Shown here piece by piece: positions 1 through 9,010 of a stretch of 64,000 nt of DNA. Numbering within the stretch: the stretch's first letter is position 1; every line of letters begins with the position of its first letter. Origin of the DNA: Devosia sp. XK-2 (lineage in GTDB: Bacteria; Pseudomonadota; Alphaproteobacteria; Rhizobiales; Devosiaceae). The position numbers and the translations under genes are program-made. The notes under the pieces were generated by a model, which was not told the DNA's origin, ran no database searches, and saw nothing but the letters and a program-made list of their open reading frames with translations. The DNA is taken from positions 2,128,501 through 2,192,500 of the forward strand of contig NZ_CP146608.1 in the NCBI RefSeq assembly GCF_037113415.1. Direction: 5' to 3'.

Positions 1-229
1 CCTCGCCCGAGGAGGCAGAGAAATGCATGGGCTGGGTGACGGTGGTGACAACGGCGGATGAAGCCATCATTCCCTGCCGCTCGGTAAAGTCATATTGCTG
101 AAGGTCCCGCCCGCGATATCCGGGGGTCTCGGCATTGGCGACGTTTTCAGCCAACAGGCCTTGACGGGCCTGGTGCCAGCGCATCTTGTCGGTCAGCGCC
201 GAAAAGACTGGCATGTCCATTAGGCCCAT
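1..229 (-). CDS. flgB: Flagellar basal-body proximal rod protein FlgB (3' part outside window)
   Basis: The reading frame runs off the left edge, so only about the first 76 residues are present. The translation begins MGLMDMPVFSALTDKM and continues with the rod-family motif ENVANAETPGYRGRDL, which is diagnostic for the N-terminal domain of FlgB. FlgB builds the proximal rod that links the MS ring to the drive shaft. Two in-frame ATGs lie at 229 and 220, and the choice is not certain. The gene is divergent from fliO, and the 220-bp gap holds a CtrA-type box and a GGCA-N5-TGCC dyad. flgC and fliE would normally follow but lie outside the window. Confidence 0.9.
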   Translation of the reverse strand, partial: MGLMDMPVFSALTDKMRWHQARQGLLAENVANAETPGYRGRDLQQYDFTERQGMMASSAVVTTVTQPMHFSASSGE

Positions 230-258
230 GGGCCAAGCTCCCACACCCGGTTTCATTA

Positions 259-271
259 GGCAATTCTTGCC
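259..271. promoter_or_regulatory. GGCA-N5-TGCC dyad, candidate FlbD/ftr-type site
   Basis: GGCAATTCTTGCC lies 30 bp upstream of flgB. The reverse complement, with its flank, gives ACCCGGCAAGAATTGC, 16 bases identical to the site at 17816-17831 upstream of flgI. There is no good GG-N10-GC promoter at the usual distance here, so the site could act as a repressor site near the flgB start, as FlbD does at fliF in Caulobacter. That role is inference. Confidence 0.5.
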
Positions 272-281
272 GGGTGAATGG

Positions 282-296
282 TTAACCAAGCGTTAA
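282..296. promoter_or_regulatory. CtrA-type box TTAA-N7-TTAA between flgB and fliO
   Basis: TTAACCAAGCGTTAA is a perfect match to the CtrA consensus TTAA-N7-TTAA. It lies 53 bp upstream of flgB and about 155 bp upstream of fliO, the position expected for CtrA control of early flagellar genes in alphaproteobacteria. The match is seen; binding is inferred. Confidence 0.6.
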
Positions 297-449
297 GTAC
301 CCTTAAAAGCACCCGATATCGGTTGCATTCTGCATATTTCTTGCGCCAGGTAGGCAGGAAATGCCGCCTGACGCGGCCAACACCTATTGCCCCACCCGGA
401 ATCGCGCTATGTGCGTGAACCAATCTGAAATGCTCTGGAGACGCGGTCC

Positions 450-1067
450 TTGCAATTCATTACCGGCCTGTTCGGCGGCAGCGGCAATGCCGTCCTGACC
501 ATGGTTCTCGCACTCGGCATCGTCCTGGTGTTGATCGTGCTGGGTGTCTGGCTTTTGAAGCTGATCTCCAACGTATCGGGCAATGCCGTTCGCGGGCGAA
601 ACCGGCGGCTGGCGGTCGTCGACACGCTGGCCCTGGATCAGAAACGCCAATTGCTCATCGTGCGGCGTGACAATGTCGAACATCTGATCCTGACTGGCGG
701 ACCGCAGGACGTGGTCGTCGAAACCGGCATTCCGGTCGCCGAGGTGGCGCCCGCCCCGCCGGCGCGACGCGGCCTGCCGTCCCTTTCGGCAAAAAAATCA
801 TCAGGCCCGGCCATCTCGCCGGCCTCGGAAACGCCGCCCGAGACTGAAGTGCCGCCGGCGCCCGAACCCGCCAAGCGTCCGCCACGCTCCTTGCGCCATA
901 CAGGCCTGCTCCGTCCCGTCAGCGTGCAGGACCCCACGCTAACCGTGCAAAACCCGGACACACCAGGCGGGCCTGCCGACGACTCAGCTAAAGAGGACGG
1001 AAACGAGATGGCGAGTGAAGGCGAAGCGCTTGAACACCAGAAAGGCGAGCAGGCCAATCGGAGCTGA
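450..1067 (+). CDS. fliO: Flagellar biosynthesis protein FliO
   Basis: The 205-residue protein has one N-terminal membrane helix (about residues 13-38, AVLTMVLALGIVLVLIVLGV), then the short FliO core with VVDTLALDQKRQLLIVRRD and EHLILTGG, and a long Pro/Ala-rich cytoplasmic tail. FliO assists assembly of the FliP ring of the flagellar export gate. The start is TTG, with a GGAG about 11 bases upstream and no better in-frame start. The fliP start lies inside its 3' end, which suggests translational coupling. Sequence conservation is limited to the core, as is usual for FliO. Confidence 0.85.
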   Translation: MQFITGLFGGSGNAVLTMVLALGIVLVLIVLGVWLLKLISNVSGNAVRGRNRRLAVVDTLALDQKRQLLIVRRDNVEHLILTGGPQDVVVETGIPVAEVAPAPPARRGLPSLSAKKSSGPAISPASETPPETEVPPAPEPAKRPPRSLRHTGLLRPVSVQDPTLTVQNPDTPGGPADDSAKEDGNEMASEGEALEHQKGEQANRS

Positions 1068-1824
1068 TCCGGCGCGCAAGACGCGCTGGCGGTTGCTGCT
1101 GCTGCCACTGCTGACCGCGGCCGGTCTCCTGACCCTCTGGTCCAGCGGTGCCTCCGCGCAAGATCTCTCCATCAATTTCGGAGACGAGACCACGCTGACG
1201 GAGCGGGCCATTCAGCTTATCGGGCTGATCACCCTGCTCTCGCTGGCGCCGTCGATCCTGGTGATGGTCACCAGCTTCACCCGTATCGTGGTGGTGCTCT
1301 CTCTCCTGCGCACGGCCATCGGCCTACAAACGGCGCCGCCAAACACGGTCATGGTGTCGCTGGCACTGTTTCTGACCCTGTTCATCATGCAACCGACCCT
1401 GCAACAGAGCTACGAGCAGGGCATAGCGCCGCTCATGGCCGGGCAGATCGAATTCGCCGAAGCCTTCGACGCCGGTGTCGCACCGATTCATGAATTCATG
1501 CGCAGCAATGTGCGTGACCGCGACCTCGAACTCTTCTACGATCTGTCCGAGGCCACCCCGCCCGACGAGGCCGAGGCCATTCCGCTGCAATTGCTCATTC
1601 CCGCCTTCATGATCTCGGAATTGCGCCGGGCCTTTGAAATCGGTTTCCTGCTCTTCCTGCCCTTCGTGGTCATCGACATGGTCGTGGCCTCGGTGCTGAT
1701 GAGTATGGGCATGATGATGCTGCCGCCGGTGGTCATCTCCCTGCCCTTCAAGTTGATCTTCTTCGTGCTGGTCGATGGCTGGTATCTGGTGGCCGGCTCG
1801 CTGGTCCGCAGTTTCACGGGCTAG
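1015..1824 (+). CDS. fliP: Flagellar export gate protein FliP
   Basis: The 269-residue protein has a basic N terminus, a cleavable signal-like helix ending ASAQ, and the highly conserved FliP transmembrane blocks, including TSFTRIVVVLSLLRTAIG, PAFMISELRRAFEIGF and the C-terminal segment MGMMMLPPVVISLPFKL. FliP pentamers with FliQ and FliR form the core of the type III export gate. The start is GTG, 53 bases inside the end of fliO in another frame. No fliQ or fliR lies nearby, so the export-gate genes are split over more than one locus in this genome. Confidence 0.96.
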   Translation: MKAKRLNTRKASRPIGADPARKTRWRLLLLPLLTAAGLLTLWSSGASAQDLSINFGDETTLTERAIQLIGLITLLSLAPSILVMVTSFTRIVVVLSLLRTAIGLQTAPPNTVMVSLALFLTLFIMQPTLQQSYEQGIAPLMAGQIEFAEAFDAGVAPIHEFMRSNVRDRDLELFYDLSEATPPDEAEAIPLQLLIPAFMISELRRAFEIGFLLFLPFVVIDMVVASVLMSMGMMMLPPVVISLPFKLIFFVLVDGWYLVAGSLVRSFTG

Positions 1825-1826
1825 AC

Positions 1827-2282
1827 GTGTATCGGCTCAAACCCGGTATCAAGAAAGACATGGTGCGGCGCTGGGCCCTGCCCGACCGCATCTTCTTCGG
1901 CTATGGCGCCTGCCATATCCTGGCCGGTGTCTACCTGGCCGAAGAGCCGTTGACCGGGTTTTATGCCGAGAGGATCATTCCCCGAGGCGACGCACCGGGC
2001 GGCCATATGTATGTGACCGATGGCACGGTCGTTTTCGACTATCACGGCTATAGCCGGCGCGAGCGCCTCCTAGCCCATCACCGCAAATGCTGGTCAACCG
2101 ACTGCCCGGGATGGGACTGCGATATCGAGACCGTGGACTTTCCTATTCTAGGCGCCCATGCCCTCAATGCACGGAAAATGCTGGGCCCGGATCAGTATCT
2201 GTTCGACGCCGTGTCGCGCGCCCGTGCCTTCATCGCCCGCATCCCGCATGAAGATCGGTCCGCGCGGCTCCGCCAGAACTAG
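1827..2282 (+). CDS. Conserved hypothetical protein downstream of fliP
   Basis: I do not recognise this 151-residue protein. The GTG start is 2 bases after the fliP stop, so it is probably co-transcribed with fliO-fliP. The sequence looks soluble and globular. It has no signal peptide or membrane helix and is rich in aromatic and charged residues (DRIFFGYGACHILAGVYL near residue 20, CWSTDCPGWDCD near residue 88 with three cysteines close together). The gene converges on the large repeat-protein gene and overlaps its stop by 4 bases. No function is proposed. Confidence 0.7.
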   Translation: MYRLKPGIKKDMVRRWALPDRIFFGYGACHILAGVYLAEEPLTGFYAERIIPRGDAPGGHMYVTDGTVVFDYHGYSRRERLLAHHRKCWSTDCPGWDCDIETVDFPILGAHALNARKMLGPDQYLFDAVSRARAFIARIPHEDRSARLRQN

Positions 2283-5200
2283 AGCGATGCCATCGTCCCA
2301 TCCGGGCTGGCGGCATTGATCGGGGTCAGAGCGCCCTCGCCCGCATAGGTGTCGCGATAGGATGCTAGGAACGCGGTGAGGCTATCGAGCGCGGCGACCT
2401 CTGCGGCAACCTTCTTGAATTCAAGGCTGGTCGTCTGGATCGGCCCGGTCACGAAATCGAACATCGGCCATTCCGGCGAGGCCACCATGCGTTCCCCGAA
2501 CTTGGCACGCAGGCGCGACAGGCCGAAACTGTCCCCCGCCAGCACATAGCCCACCGCGGCCTTGATCAGGCTCATACGCGCCGTACGATCCAGTGGCCGG
2601 GCCTTGGGCTCGGCACTGTAGATGGTCTCGATCATTTCGCCGGCCTGGCTATAGCGTTGTGCCTTCCAATGCGCATCGATGCGCATCAACTCGACATCCT
2701 TGCCATCCATATTGCTGATCAGGTCGAGCGCAAGCTGGTCGCGACCGCCATCGATCATGGCGCGCGCTTCAAGCAGGCGCCGCTGGCGCTGCAGCGAATC
2801 GGGCAGACCGGGCAATTGCGTTTCATTGAGCACGCGCAGGGCGTCCTGCGGCTTGCGATCGGCGAGATAGATCACGGCCAGATCGGCGGCGATCTGCGTG
2901 CGCGCCACGCCACGCAGGCGATTGTCCAACTGATACTGCAAAAGATCGGCCGCCTGGGTCAGCAGGTCCACCCGCACCAGTCGCCGCGCCAGATTGCGGA
3001 TCATTTCGTCGCCACGTGCGCCCGGCGGGGTCAGGTGCCGGAAGTCATAATAGATCGCCAACGCTTCGACCGGCCCGATCGAATCGGCCACGCCATTGAG
3101 GAATAGATCGGCAAACATCGACTGCGCCTGATCGCGCAGGCCATTGACGGATGGGCTTTCGGGATAATTGGCGACGGCCGCCTTAACCGTCTCAAAGCCC
3201 TCGCGATAATCGCCGTTGCGGAAATAGAGCTGGGCCAGGAGCGTCTGCATATCCGCCTCAAGTGCATCGCCTCGCCAGAGCAGCGTTTCAGCCGCAAGGG
3301 TCTGTGTGCCCTTGGCCAGGTCAAGGCGCCCCTCATTGTCGAGCAATCGCAAGGTGCGATAGACGGCCTCGGCCCGCGTCGGGCGGATTTCCGAGGCGAT
3401 CACCTGGCCATAAGTATCGAGCGCCTCCTGGTTGCGGCCCTCGGTTTCATCGATACGGCCGGACAACAGATGGTAGAGCGAAGCATCCTCGACGCTGAGA
3501 CCGGCAAAATCGATATCGTCGAGCATGCGCTGCGCCAGGGTTGGATCGTCGGCCTCTACGGCCGCGCGTGCGGCGGCGAGGCGGAAGCGATTGCGGGCCC
3601 ATTCAGGATAGCTGTCGGCGATGTCTCGCGCTTCCATGGCGTCGAAACGGGCGCCGCGATAGTCGTGGGCCTCGGCGCGCGCGATTGTGCGCCAGAACAG
3701 CGAATCCACATCCTGGTCCAGCGAGGCCGCGTTGAGCGTCTGCAGGGCGTCGCGCGGACGCCCTGCCTGTACGTCGGCAATGGCCATGGTCGTGCGGATC
3801 TTGCGGGTCAGGTCCTGCGCCTTGAGGTCGCTTTCAAGCACACGCAACACGCCCAGGGCCTCGTAGGCGAAGCGATTGGCGACCAGATATTGGGCGTAGT
3901 CCAGCCGCGCAATGTCCCGCTCGCGCCCTTCATTGCTCGCCGCGGCACGCTCCATCTGGTCCCGCTTCTGGGTGAAGGCGACCGGATCGCGTTCCTCGAG
4001 CGAACCCAGATCAATATAGCCGGCGCGGGCCGCCTCGCGAGCCTCCGAACCGGTATTGCGCAGGCTGTCCAAGGCGGAGACGGTGAGTCCGCCCGTCGAG
4101 GAGATAACGGCATCGCGGCTTTCGACCGCAACCTCGAGATTTGCCGATTTGGGCTTGATCACCAGGCCATGGACGCTGCGCAGCGCGGTGAAGTCGACAT
4201 AATCGAGCGACCGCGTCAGCCCACGCGCGGGCGGAAAGGCGGTAACGACCCGTAATACATCGCCCACCAATGGATCGCGGAAATCGTGCACGCGGCCGGG
4301 GCGCGACACATCGGCCACCATTTCGAACGATCCCTCGATGTCGCGCCGGCGCGACAGGGTCATGGGCTCGGTCGGGCTCAGCATCATGTCGCCCAGCGAC
4401 AGCACCCAGGCCATGCCTTCCGACCCAAGCGTCGCCAGCCGGTCCTGGGCCAGGTCCATCCGCACCACCTGCGTATCGCCCGATGAAATGACCGCGAACT
4501 CGCTGGCCACGGCGTCGAAATCCATCGACGCGCCGGGCGACTCGATGCCGCTGACCGTGTCGAAAATCATCCAGACCGTATTGCCGCGCCGGAAGACGGC
4601 AGCCGGCGTATCCTGCTCGAACGGAAACACGACCCGGACCGTGTTGCCCAGCACGTTGACGAACGGGGTAACCGTTTCCGCCGCCGCCGTTTCGAGAGCC
4701 GCAATCCGGGGTTCGGCATGCTCAGCGCTCGCCGCCTCAGCGGCCAGATGCTCGGCCTCGGCCGCCAAGTCGGCGGGCAGCAAAGCCGGCAATTCAGCGC
4801 CCGCAATGTCGATATCGAGTACATATTGGGACGGCGACGTGCTGTAGAACCGGGGCTCGACGCCTTCCGCAAAGATGAAGGTCGCGGCGGCGCCATCGGC
4901 CGAATGGCCCGACTGCATGGAGACGATCTCGGCCGGCAGGTCGGCCAGCAATCCGCTCAGGTCCATATCGACCGGCCACTCGAACGTGGCCGCGCCTAGT
5001 GCCCCTTTCTGGCTGAACTCACCTTCGGTGGGCACCGACCAATCGAACTGCAGACGCAGGAAGGTCGCATTGCGCCCCACCCTGACATTGACCTTGGGAT
5101 CGAGTTCGGCGGCCAGCCGGGCCTTGCGGTCCCGTTCCGCCTCGATGGCTGCCACGCGTGCCCGCTCGGCCAGTTCGTCGATGATGTCCTGCGGCAGGGG

Positions 5201-5626
5201 CGGTGGCATGCCCTGCCAGTCGGCCGGCATCAGGTCGACAAAAAGCTTCTCGCCGGCCTCAATGCGGTTGAAATTGAACGCGCTTTTGAGGCCTAGGCGC
5301 AATCCCCTGCCATCCGGATCGATCCGCGCCACCGAAAGATAATTGGGCATGGTCGTCGCCACATCGGGCAACAGAACCTCGACCGGCTCGGCAAATTCGA
5401 TCGAGAGCACGCCATTATCGATGCGGAAACTGTAGTCGGGAAGCTCATTGAGCGACGGAAAGCTCAGGATCAGACGGCCATAGCCATCTTCCTCGGTGGC
5501 AAAAAGCTGCCCCTGCTCTACCGCCAGAACGGGCGAGACAACAAACACGGCGCCGGCCATCGCCGTTGCCATGAGGACGCGAGAAATAACGCGCCAGAGC
5601 CTTCTGGTTGCGGCCTTCACCGGCAT
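2279..5626 (-). CDS. Large exported protein with N-terminal beta modules and TPR-like helical repeats
   Basis: The 1115-residue product starts with a clear signal peptide (MPVKAATRRLWRVISR, then a hydrophobic core ending SPVLA). A TTG at 5662 would add 12 residues ahead of it and is less likely. Residues about 30-410 contain three beta-rich segments of similar pattern (such as YGRLILSFPS and VLSIEFAEPV), resembling AMIN-type envelope domains. From about residue 520 onward the protein is helical with many Ala/Leu/Tyr positions typical of tetratricopeptide repeats. It lies 180 bp downstream of motE on the same strand. Rhizobial flagellar loci have a periplasmic motility protein, MotC, but this one is far longer. 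A periplasmic, motor-associated role is plausible but unproven. Confidence 0.75.
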   Translation of the reverse strand: MPVKAATRRLWRVISRVLMATAMAGAVFVVSPVLAVEQGQLFATEEDGYGRLILSFPSLNELPDYSFRIDNGVLSIEFAEPVEVLLPDVATTMPNYLSVARIDPDGRGLRLGLKSAFNFNRIEAGEKLFVDLMPADWQGMPPPLPQDIIDELAERARVAAIEAERDRKARLAAELDPKVNVRVGRNATFLRLQFDWSVPTEGEFSQKGALGAATFEWPVDMDLSGLLADLPAEIVSMQSGHSADGAAATFIFAEGVEPRFYSTSPSQYVLDIDIAGAELPALLPADLAAEAEHLAAEAASAEHAEPRIAALETAAAETVTPFVNVLGNTVRVVFPFEQDTPAAVFRRGNTVWMIFDTVSGIESPGASMDFDAVASEFAVISSGDTQVVRMDLAQDRLATLGSEGMAWVLSLGDMMLSPTEPMTLSRRRDIEGSFEMVADVSRPGRVHDFRDPLVGDVLRVVTAFPPARGLTRSLDYVDFTALRSVHGLVIKPKSANLEVAVESRDAVISSTGGLTVSALDSLRNTGSEAREAARAGYIDLGSLEERDPVAFTQKRDQMERAAASNEGRERDIARLDYAQYLVANRFAYEALGVLRVLESDLKAQDLTRKIRTTMAIADVQAGRPRDALQTLNAASLDQDVDSLFWRTIARAEAHDYRGARFDAMEARDIADSYPEWARNRFRLAAARAAVEADDPTLAQRMLDDIDFAGLSVEDASLYHLLSGRIDETEGRNQEALDTYGQVIASEIRPTRAEAVYRTLRLLDNEGRLDLAKGTQTLAAETLLWRGDALEADMQTLLAQLYFRNGDYREGFETVKAAVANYPESPSVNGLRDQAQSMFADLFLNGVADSIGPVEALAIYYDFRHLTPPGARGDEMIRNLARRLVRVDLLTQAADLLQYQLDNRLRGVARTQIAADLAVIYLADRKPQDALRVLNETQLPGLPDSLQRQRRLLEARAMIDGGRDQLALDLISNMDGKDVELMRIDAHWKAQRYSQAGEMIETIYSAEPKARPLDRTARMSLIKAAVGYVLAGDSFGLSRLRAKFGERMVASPEWPMFDFVTGPIQTTSLEFKKVAAEVAALDSLTAFLASYRDTYAGEGALTPINAASPDGTMASL

Positions 5627-5806
5627 TCTGCCCGCCCGACGCCTACAAGTCGCGTCTATCAAGGAGGGGCGAAGGGCCCGAAAACCTCAGGAAACGCGAG
5701 AGTTAAAACCTGCCGAAAGGCCCGCCTTCTGGACGGAAATCCATTTCGTCACGCCAAACCTAGCGAGCGGTACTTAACGTGCCCCTAAAGGATAGGGGCC
5801 AATTGT

Positions 5807-6823
5807 CTATTGTCCCACGATCTGGGGCAGAGCCGACAAATCCTGCGGCGACATCTGGTCCAGCGGATCGGTGCCGGCCGAGGCCAGGCGCACGGTCAGT
5901 TCCTGGGCGCGCATCGTGTCCATTTCGGCCAGGATCGGTGCCATCTTGCGCGGGCTCATCATCTTGGCGACGCGCAGCAGCACCTCGATATCGAGCGCGT
6001 TGAAGATATTGGCCGCATCCTTGGGCTTCATGGTCTCATACATGGCCACGATACCGGCGAACTGCCCCTCTTCCATCTGCTTGCGCTGTTCGACCAGGGA
6101 CGCGATCTGGTCTTCGATCGATTGCAGGGTCTGCTGCCGTTCCTCGATCCGCTGCTCCGCCGCCTGAACCAGCGAGGCGCGCATGGCCAATTCCTTCTCG
6201 TAATTTTCCAGTTCCGTGCGCCGCGCCGAAAGGCGCTCCAGCAAGGCCTGTTCGGTCACCGAGCTTTCGCCCGCGCCAAGCGGTGCCGTCCCGTTCGGCG
6301 TAAGTACCTGCGGCAGAGCATCGGTCAGGGGCGGGCAATCGCCCGGCATGACCAGCAATTCGCCCTCGCTGCTATCGGCCTCTCCCACCTCGGCGACCGG
6401 GCGGGGATCGCAGGCGTTTTCCTCGGCAATCACATTGCCCGCGGGCTGGTCATGCGCGCCGCCTTCCGCGGTCGCTTCGCCCTGCCCCGCGGCATCGCCT
6501 GCAGCCTCGCCATGTCCGGCTGCCGGGGCGGCCTGATCACCGGCCGGCGCCCCATGCCCACCGGACGTAGCCTGACCCAGTGTCGGCGCATTGTCCGTCA
6601 AGGTCGGCGTGCCGTCCTCGATGGTTGGATCGCCCGGAAGCGTCGCCGGCTCGCCTGTCTCCGCGCTGGCGCCACCATGGCCACCACCACCCCCGCCAGC
6701 TGCCTGCGCCGTGCTCACACCGGTCAGCACATAGCCGCCATTGGTCACCAGGCCCACGGTCTTGAGAACCAATAGCGCGGCAATGGCCAGAATGACGACG
6801 GGGAGCAGGCGGATATTGGTCAC
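5807..6823 (-). CDS. motE: MotE-family flagellar chaperone with MgtE-N-like C-terminal domain
   Basis: The 338-residue protein has one N-terminal membrane anchor (RLLPVVILAIAALLVLK), a long Gly/Ala/Glu/His-rich low-complexity stretch (about residues 40-180), a coiled coil (about 195-265) and a C-terminal helical domain. That domain carries MYETMKPKDAANIFNALD and MSPRKMAPILAEMD, the signature of the MgtE intracellular N domain found in MotE. In Sinorhizobium, MotE is a periplasmic chaperone for MotC. The GTG start overlaps the stop of the DUF6468 gene in a GTGA junction, which implies coupling. Length and low-complexity content are at the high end for the family. Confidence 0.85.
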   Translation of the reverse strand: MTNIRLLPVVILAIAALLVLKTVGLVTNGGYVLTGVSTAQAAGGGGGGHGGASAETGEPATLPGDPTIEDGTPTLTDNAPTLGQATSGGHGAPAGDQAAPAAGHGEAAGDAAGQGEATAEGGAHDQPAGNVIAEENACDPRPVAEVGEADSSEGELLVMPGDCPPLTDALPQVLTPNGTAPLGAGESSVTEQALLERLSARRTELENYEKELAMRASLVQAAEQRIEERQQTLQSIEDQIASLVEQRKQMEEGQFAGIVAMYETMKPKDAANIFNALDIEVLLRVAKMMSPRKMAPILAEMDTMRAQELTVRLASAGTDPLDQMSPQDLSALPQIVGQ

Positions 6824-7251
6824 GCAGCGGCCCCGCGGCTACGAACCCGCTCGGACAATTGCTGCAACGCGGTCTGCACCTTGTTGGGGGCCTCCACCGG
6901 CTCGATGGCCTGGCTATGGCGGGCAACGCTGGTGATCTTGGCAATCCGCTCCATCAGCACGGTGCCGGCGGTTACGTGATTGGCCAATTCAACGCCGAAA
7001 CGTTCGGCTTCTTCCAGCCGCGCGCTGAGCGAGAGATCGGCCTCCACTGCCGTCGACTTCAGCTCCTTGATCGCCTGATTGGCCAGATTGGTGGCGCTGA
7101 CAAGGTCGGCCACCATCTGGCGCATGGCGTCCTTGTCCTGATGCAGGCGCTTGAGGCGCTGATTGAGCAGGACGCAATAGCCAATGGTCAGGGCCATCAG
7201 AACGGCCACGGCACCTTCCACGATAATTCCAAGTGGCAGCCCCAAGATCAT
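6820..7251 (-). CDS. DUF6468 flagellar-operon membrane protein
   Basis: The 143-residue protein has an N-terminal membrane helix (GIIVEGAVAVLMALTIGYCV) followed by a cytoplasmic coiled coil (LNQRLKRLHQDKDAMRQMV onward). This layout and its place directly after fliM match the DUF6468 family found in alphaproteobacterial flagellar operons. The ATG overlaps the fliM stop by 4 bases (ATGA). The function of the family is unknown; location suggests a motor or switch accessory role. Confidence 0.8.
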   Translation of the reverse strand: MILGLPLGIIVEGAVAVLMALTIGYCVLLNQRLKRLHQDKDAMRQMVADLVSATNLANQAIKELKSTAVEADLSLSARLEEAERFGVELANHVTAGTVLMERIAKITSVARHSQAIEPVEAPNKVQTALQQLSERVRSRGAAA

Positions 7252-8441
7252 CGTCCTTCCATCGTCTCGTCGATTGCCTCAAAGGCCTCCATGGTGACCT
7301 TGGGCGGGTTGAGCGGGCTGGTGACCCGCACGGAAACATGATTGCCGATATGACCCATAATGGCCTCGGTTAGTTCGACATCGCCGCAGCGCAGCCGCAC
7401 CGGATCGCTCGGTCCGCGCTCGAACATGAGCGTTTGGCCGGCCTTGAGATCGAGCAGGCGCGAAAGCGGCAATTGCTGCTCATGCAATACGGCCTCGATC
7501 TCGACATCGGCCTGATAGATTTCTGTCGCCAGATGCCCTTCCCAGATCGGGTCGCGGCCGAATTTTTCGCCCATGAACATCTGCAGGAGCTGTTCGCGGA
7601 TCGGCTCGATGGTGGCGTAGGGCAAAAGAATCTCGATCTTGCCGCCACGATCGTCCATCTCGATCCTGAGTTCGATCAGGATAGCGGCATTGCCCGGCCG
7701 CGAAATGGCGGCAAAGCGCGGATTGGTTTCCATGCGCTCAAGCTTGAAATTGATCTGCGTCACCGGCTCGAAGGCGCGATGGGTATCATCGAGAATGACC
7801 TCGATCATCCGCCGCGCCAGCGCCATCTCGATCGTGGTATAGGGCCGCCCCTCCACCCGGATATTGCCGCCGACGCGCCGACCGCCCAGGAGCACGTCGA
7901 TCATCGAATAGATGAGGTTGGAATCGACTGTGAGGAGACCATAATTCTCCCATTCCTCAGCCTTGATGACCGAAAGAATGGCGGGCAGTGGAATGGAATT
8001 GAGATAGTCGCCGAACCGGACCGAGGAAATCGAATCCATCGTCACCTCGACATTGTCCGAGGTGAAATTACGCAACGAAGTCGTCGCCAGCCGCACCAGT
8101 CGGTCGAAGACGATTTCCAGCATCGGCAGGCGTTCATAACTGACCAGCGCCGAATTGATCAGCGCCTGCACACCGGTCAGCTCGACATTGCTGCCCGCGC
8201 TGGCGTCGAAACCGAGCAAGCTGTCGATTTCGTCCTGATTAAGAACCCGGTCAGCGCCGCCCTCGCCATCGCCATCGCCACCTTCGAGCATCGCGGCCCA
8301 TTCGGCGGCCGCGGCCGCAGCGCGCTCCTCTTCGGACAGATCACTCTCGTCTACAGGCGCCGCCGGCGTCTCACCGGCATCACCGAGATCGTCGAGCCCC
8401 CAGTCGTCGCTCAGTTTGTCCTGGTCAGAAGGTCCAGCCAT
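7248..8441 (-). CDS. fliM: Flagellar motor switch protein FliM
   Basis: The 397-residue protein contains the CheY-binding motif LNQDEIDSLL, the FliM middle domain (NSALVSYERLPMLEIVFDRL, GGRRVGG) and a SpoA domain at the C terminus. FliM forms the C ring with FliG and FliN and receives CheY-P to switch rotation. The CheY-binding motif sits at residues 67-76 rather than at the extreme N terminus, behind an acidic, alanine-rich extension. The gene lies between fliL and the DUF6468 gene with one- and four-base overlaps. No fliN or fliG is in the window. Confidence 0.96.
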   Translation of the reverse strand: MAGPSDQDKLSDDWGLDDLGDAGETPAAPVDESDLSEEERAAAAAAEWAAMLEGGDGDGEGGADRVLNQDEIDSLLGFDASAGSNVELTGVQALINSALVSYERLPMLEIVFDRLVRLATTSLRNFTSDNVEVTMDSISSVRFGDYLNSIPLPAILSVIKAEEWENYGLLTVDSNLIYSMIDVLLGGRRVGGNIRVEGRPYTTIEMALARRMIEVILDDTHRAFEPVTQINFKLERMETNPRFAAISRPGNAAILIELRIEMDDRGGKIEILLPYATIEPIREQLLQMFMGEKFGRDPIWEGHLATEIYQADVEIEAVLHEQQLPLSRLLDLKAGQTLMFERGPSDPVRLRCGDVELTEAIMGHIGNHVSVRVTSPLNPPKVTMEAFEAIDETMEGR

Positions 8442-8941
8442 TACTGCACCAGAATTTCCTTGAAGAGCACGCTCTCCACATGCGCCGGATAAATGGCCAG
8501 GTTTACCCGGCGCAGCAGCTCTTCCTTGAGGCGATAAATGCCCGCCGAACCCTCGAGGTCGCTCTTACGCAATTCGCGCATATAGACCTGGAAAGCGTCG
8601 ATGACCTTGGCCAGGCGAGGCTGTATTTCGGCCATCATCTCTTCGTCCGCCACCTCGAGCGCAACAGTCAGCTTCATGAAGGAATTGTTCCCGCCTTCCG
8701 AGCTGAGATTTACCATCATGGGAGGCAGGTTGAAAATGAAGGTGTCATGCACCTCCGCGGCCACCGCCTCAGCATGCTCGCCACCGCCGGAATCCGCCTC
8801 TCCAGTACCGGAGGACATGAAGAAGAACAGCCCGCCACCGGCCAGCAGCAAGACCACGACAGCCGCGCCAATGATGATGAAAAGCTTGGGAATGCCTTTC
8901 TTGGCAGGCGCTTCGTTTTCGGCTTCCGCTTCGGCAGTCAT
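8441..8941 (-). CDS. fliL: Flagellar basal-body-associated protein FliL
   Basis: The 166-residue protein has a short cytoplasmic N terminus, one membrane helix (KLFIIIGAAVVVLLLAGGGLFFFM) and a periplasmic FliL domain with the typical NLPPMMVNLSS, KLTVALEV and C-terminal FKEILVQ segments. FliL rings surround the stator and stabilise its active form. It is the first gene of the minus-strand motor operon fliL-fliM-DUF6468-motE. Its upstream region, shared with flgF, holds a CtrA-like box and a GGCA-N5-TGCC dyad. Confidence 0.95.
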   Translation of the reverse strand: MTAEAEAENEAPAKKGIPKLFIIIGAAVVVLLLAGGGLFFFMSSGTGEADSGGGEHAEAVAAEVHDTFIFNLPPMMVNLSSEGGNNSFMKLTVALEVADEEMMAEIQPRLAKVIDAFQVYMRELRKSDLEGSAGIYRLKEELLRRVNLAIYPAHVESVLFKEILVQ

Positions 8942-9010
8942 TAGGTGGCCCCGTCAATCGCCTGCAATTCCGGTCGATTCCGGCAATGCGTCCAGCTAAG
9001 GCGCACTTGG

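Noticed and set aside
310..335. GGTTGCATTCTGCA near fliO as a sigma-54 promoter
   Set aside because: The spacing between GG and GC is 9 rather than 10, so it was not called.
3470..4255. Long plus-strand frame of 261 codons inside the large repeat-protein gene
   Set aside because: It is antisense to a well-supported gene, has no recognisable motif, and is explained by GC-rich codon use.
5810..7341. Plus-strand frames opposite motE and the DUF6468 gene
   Set aside because: Shadow frames with His/Arg/Gly-rich composition; the minus-strand genes have clear domains.
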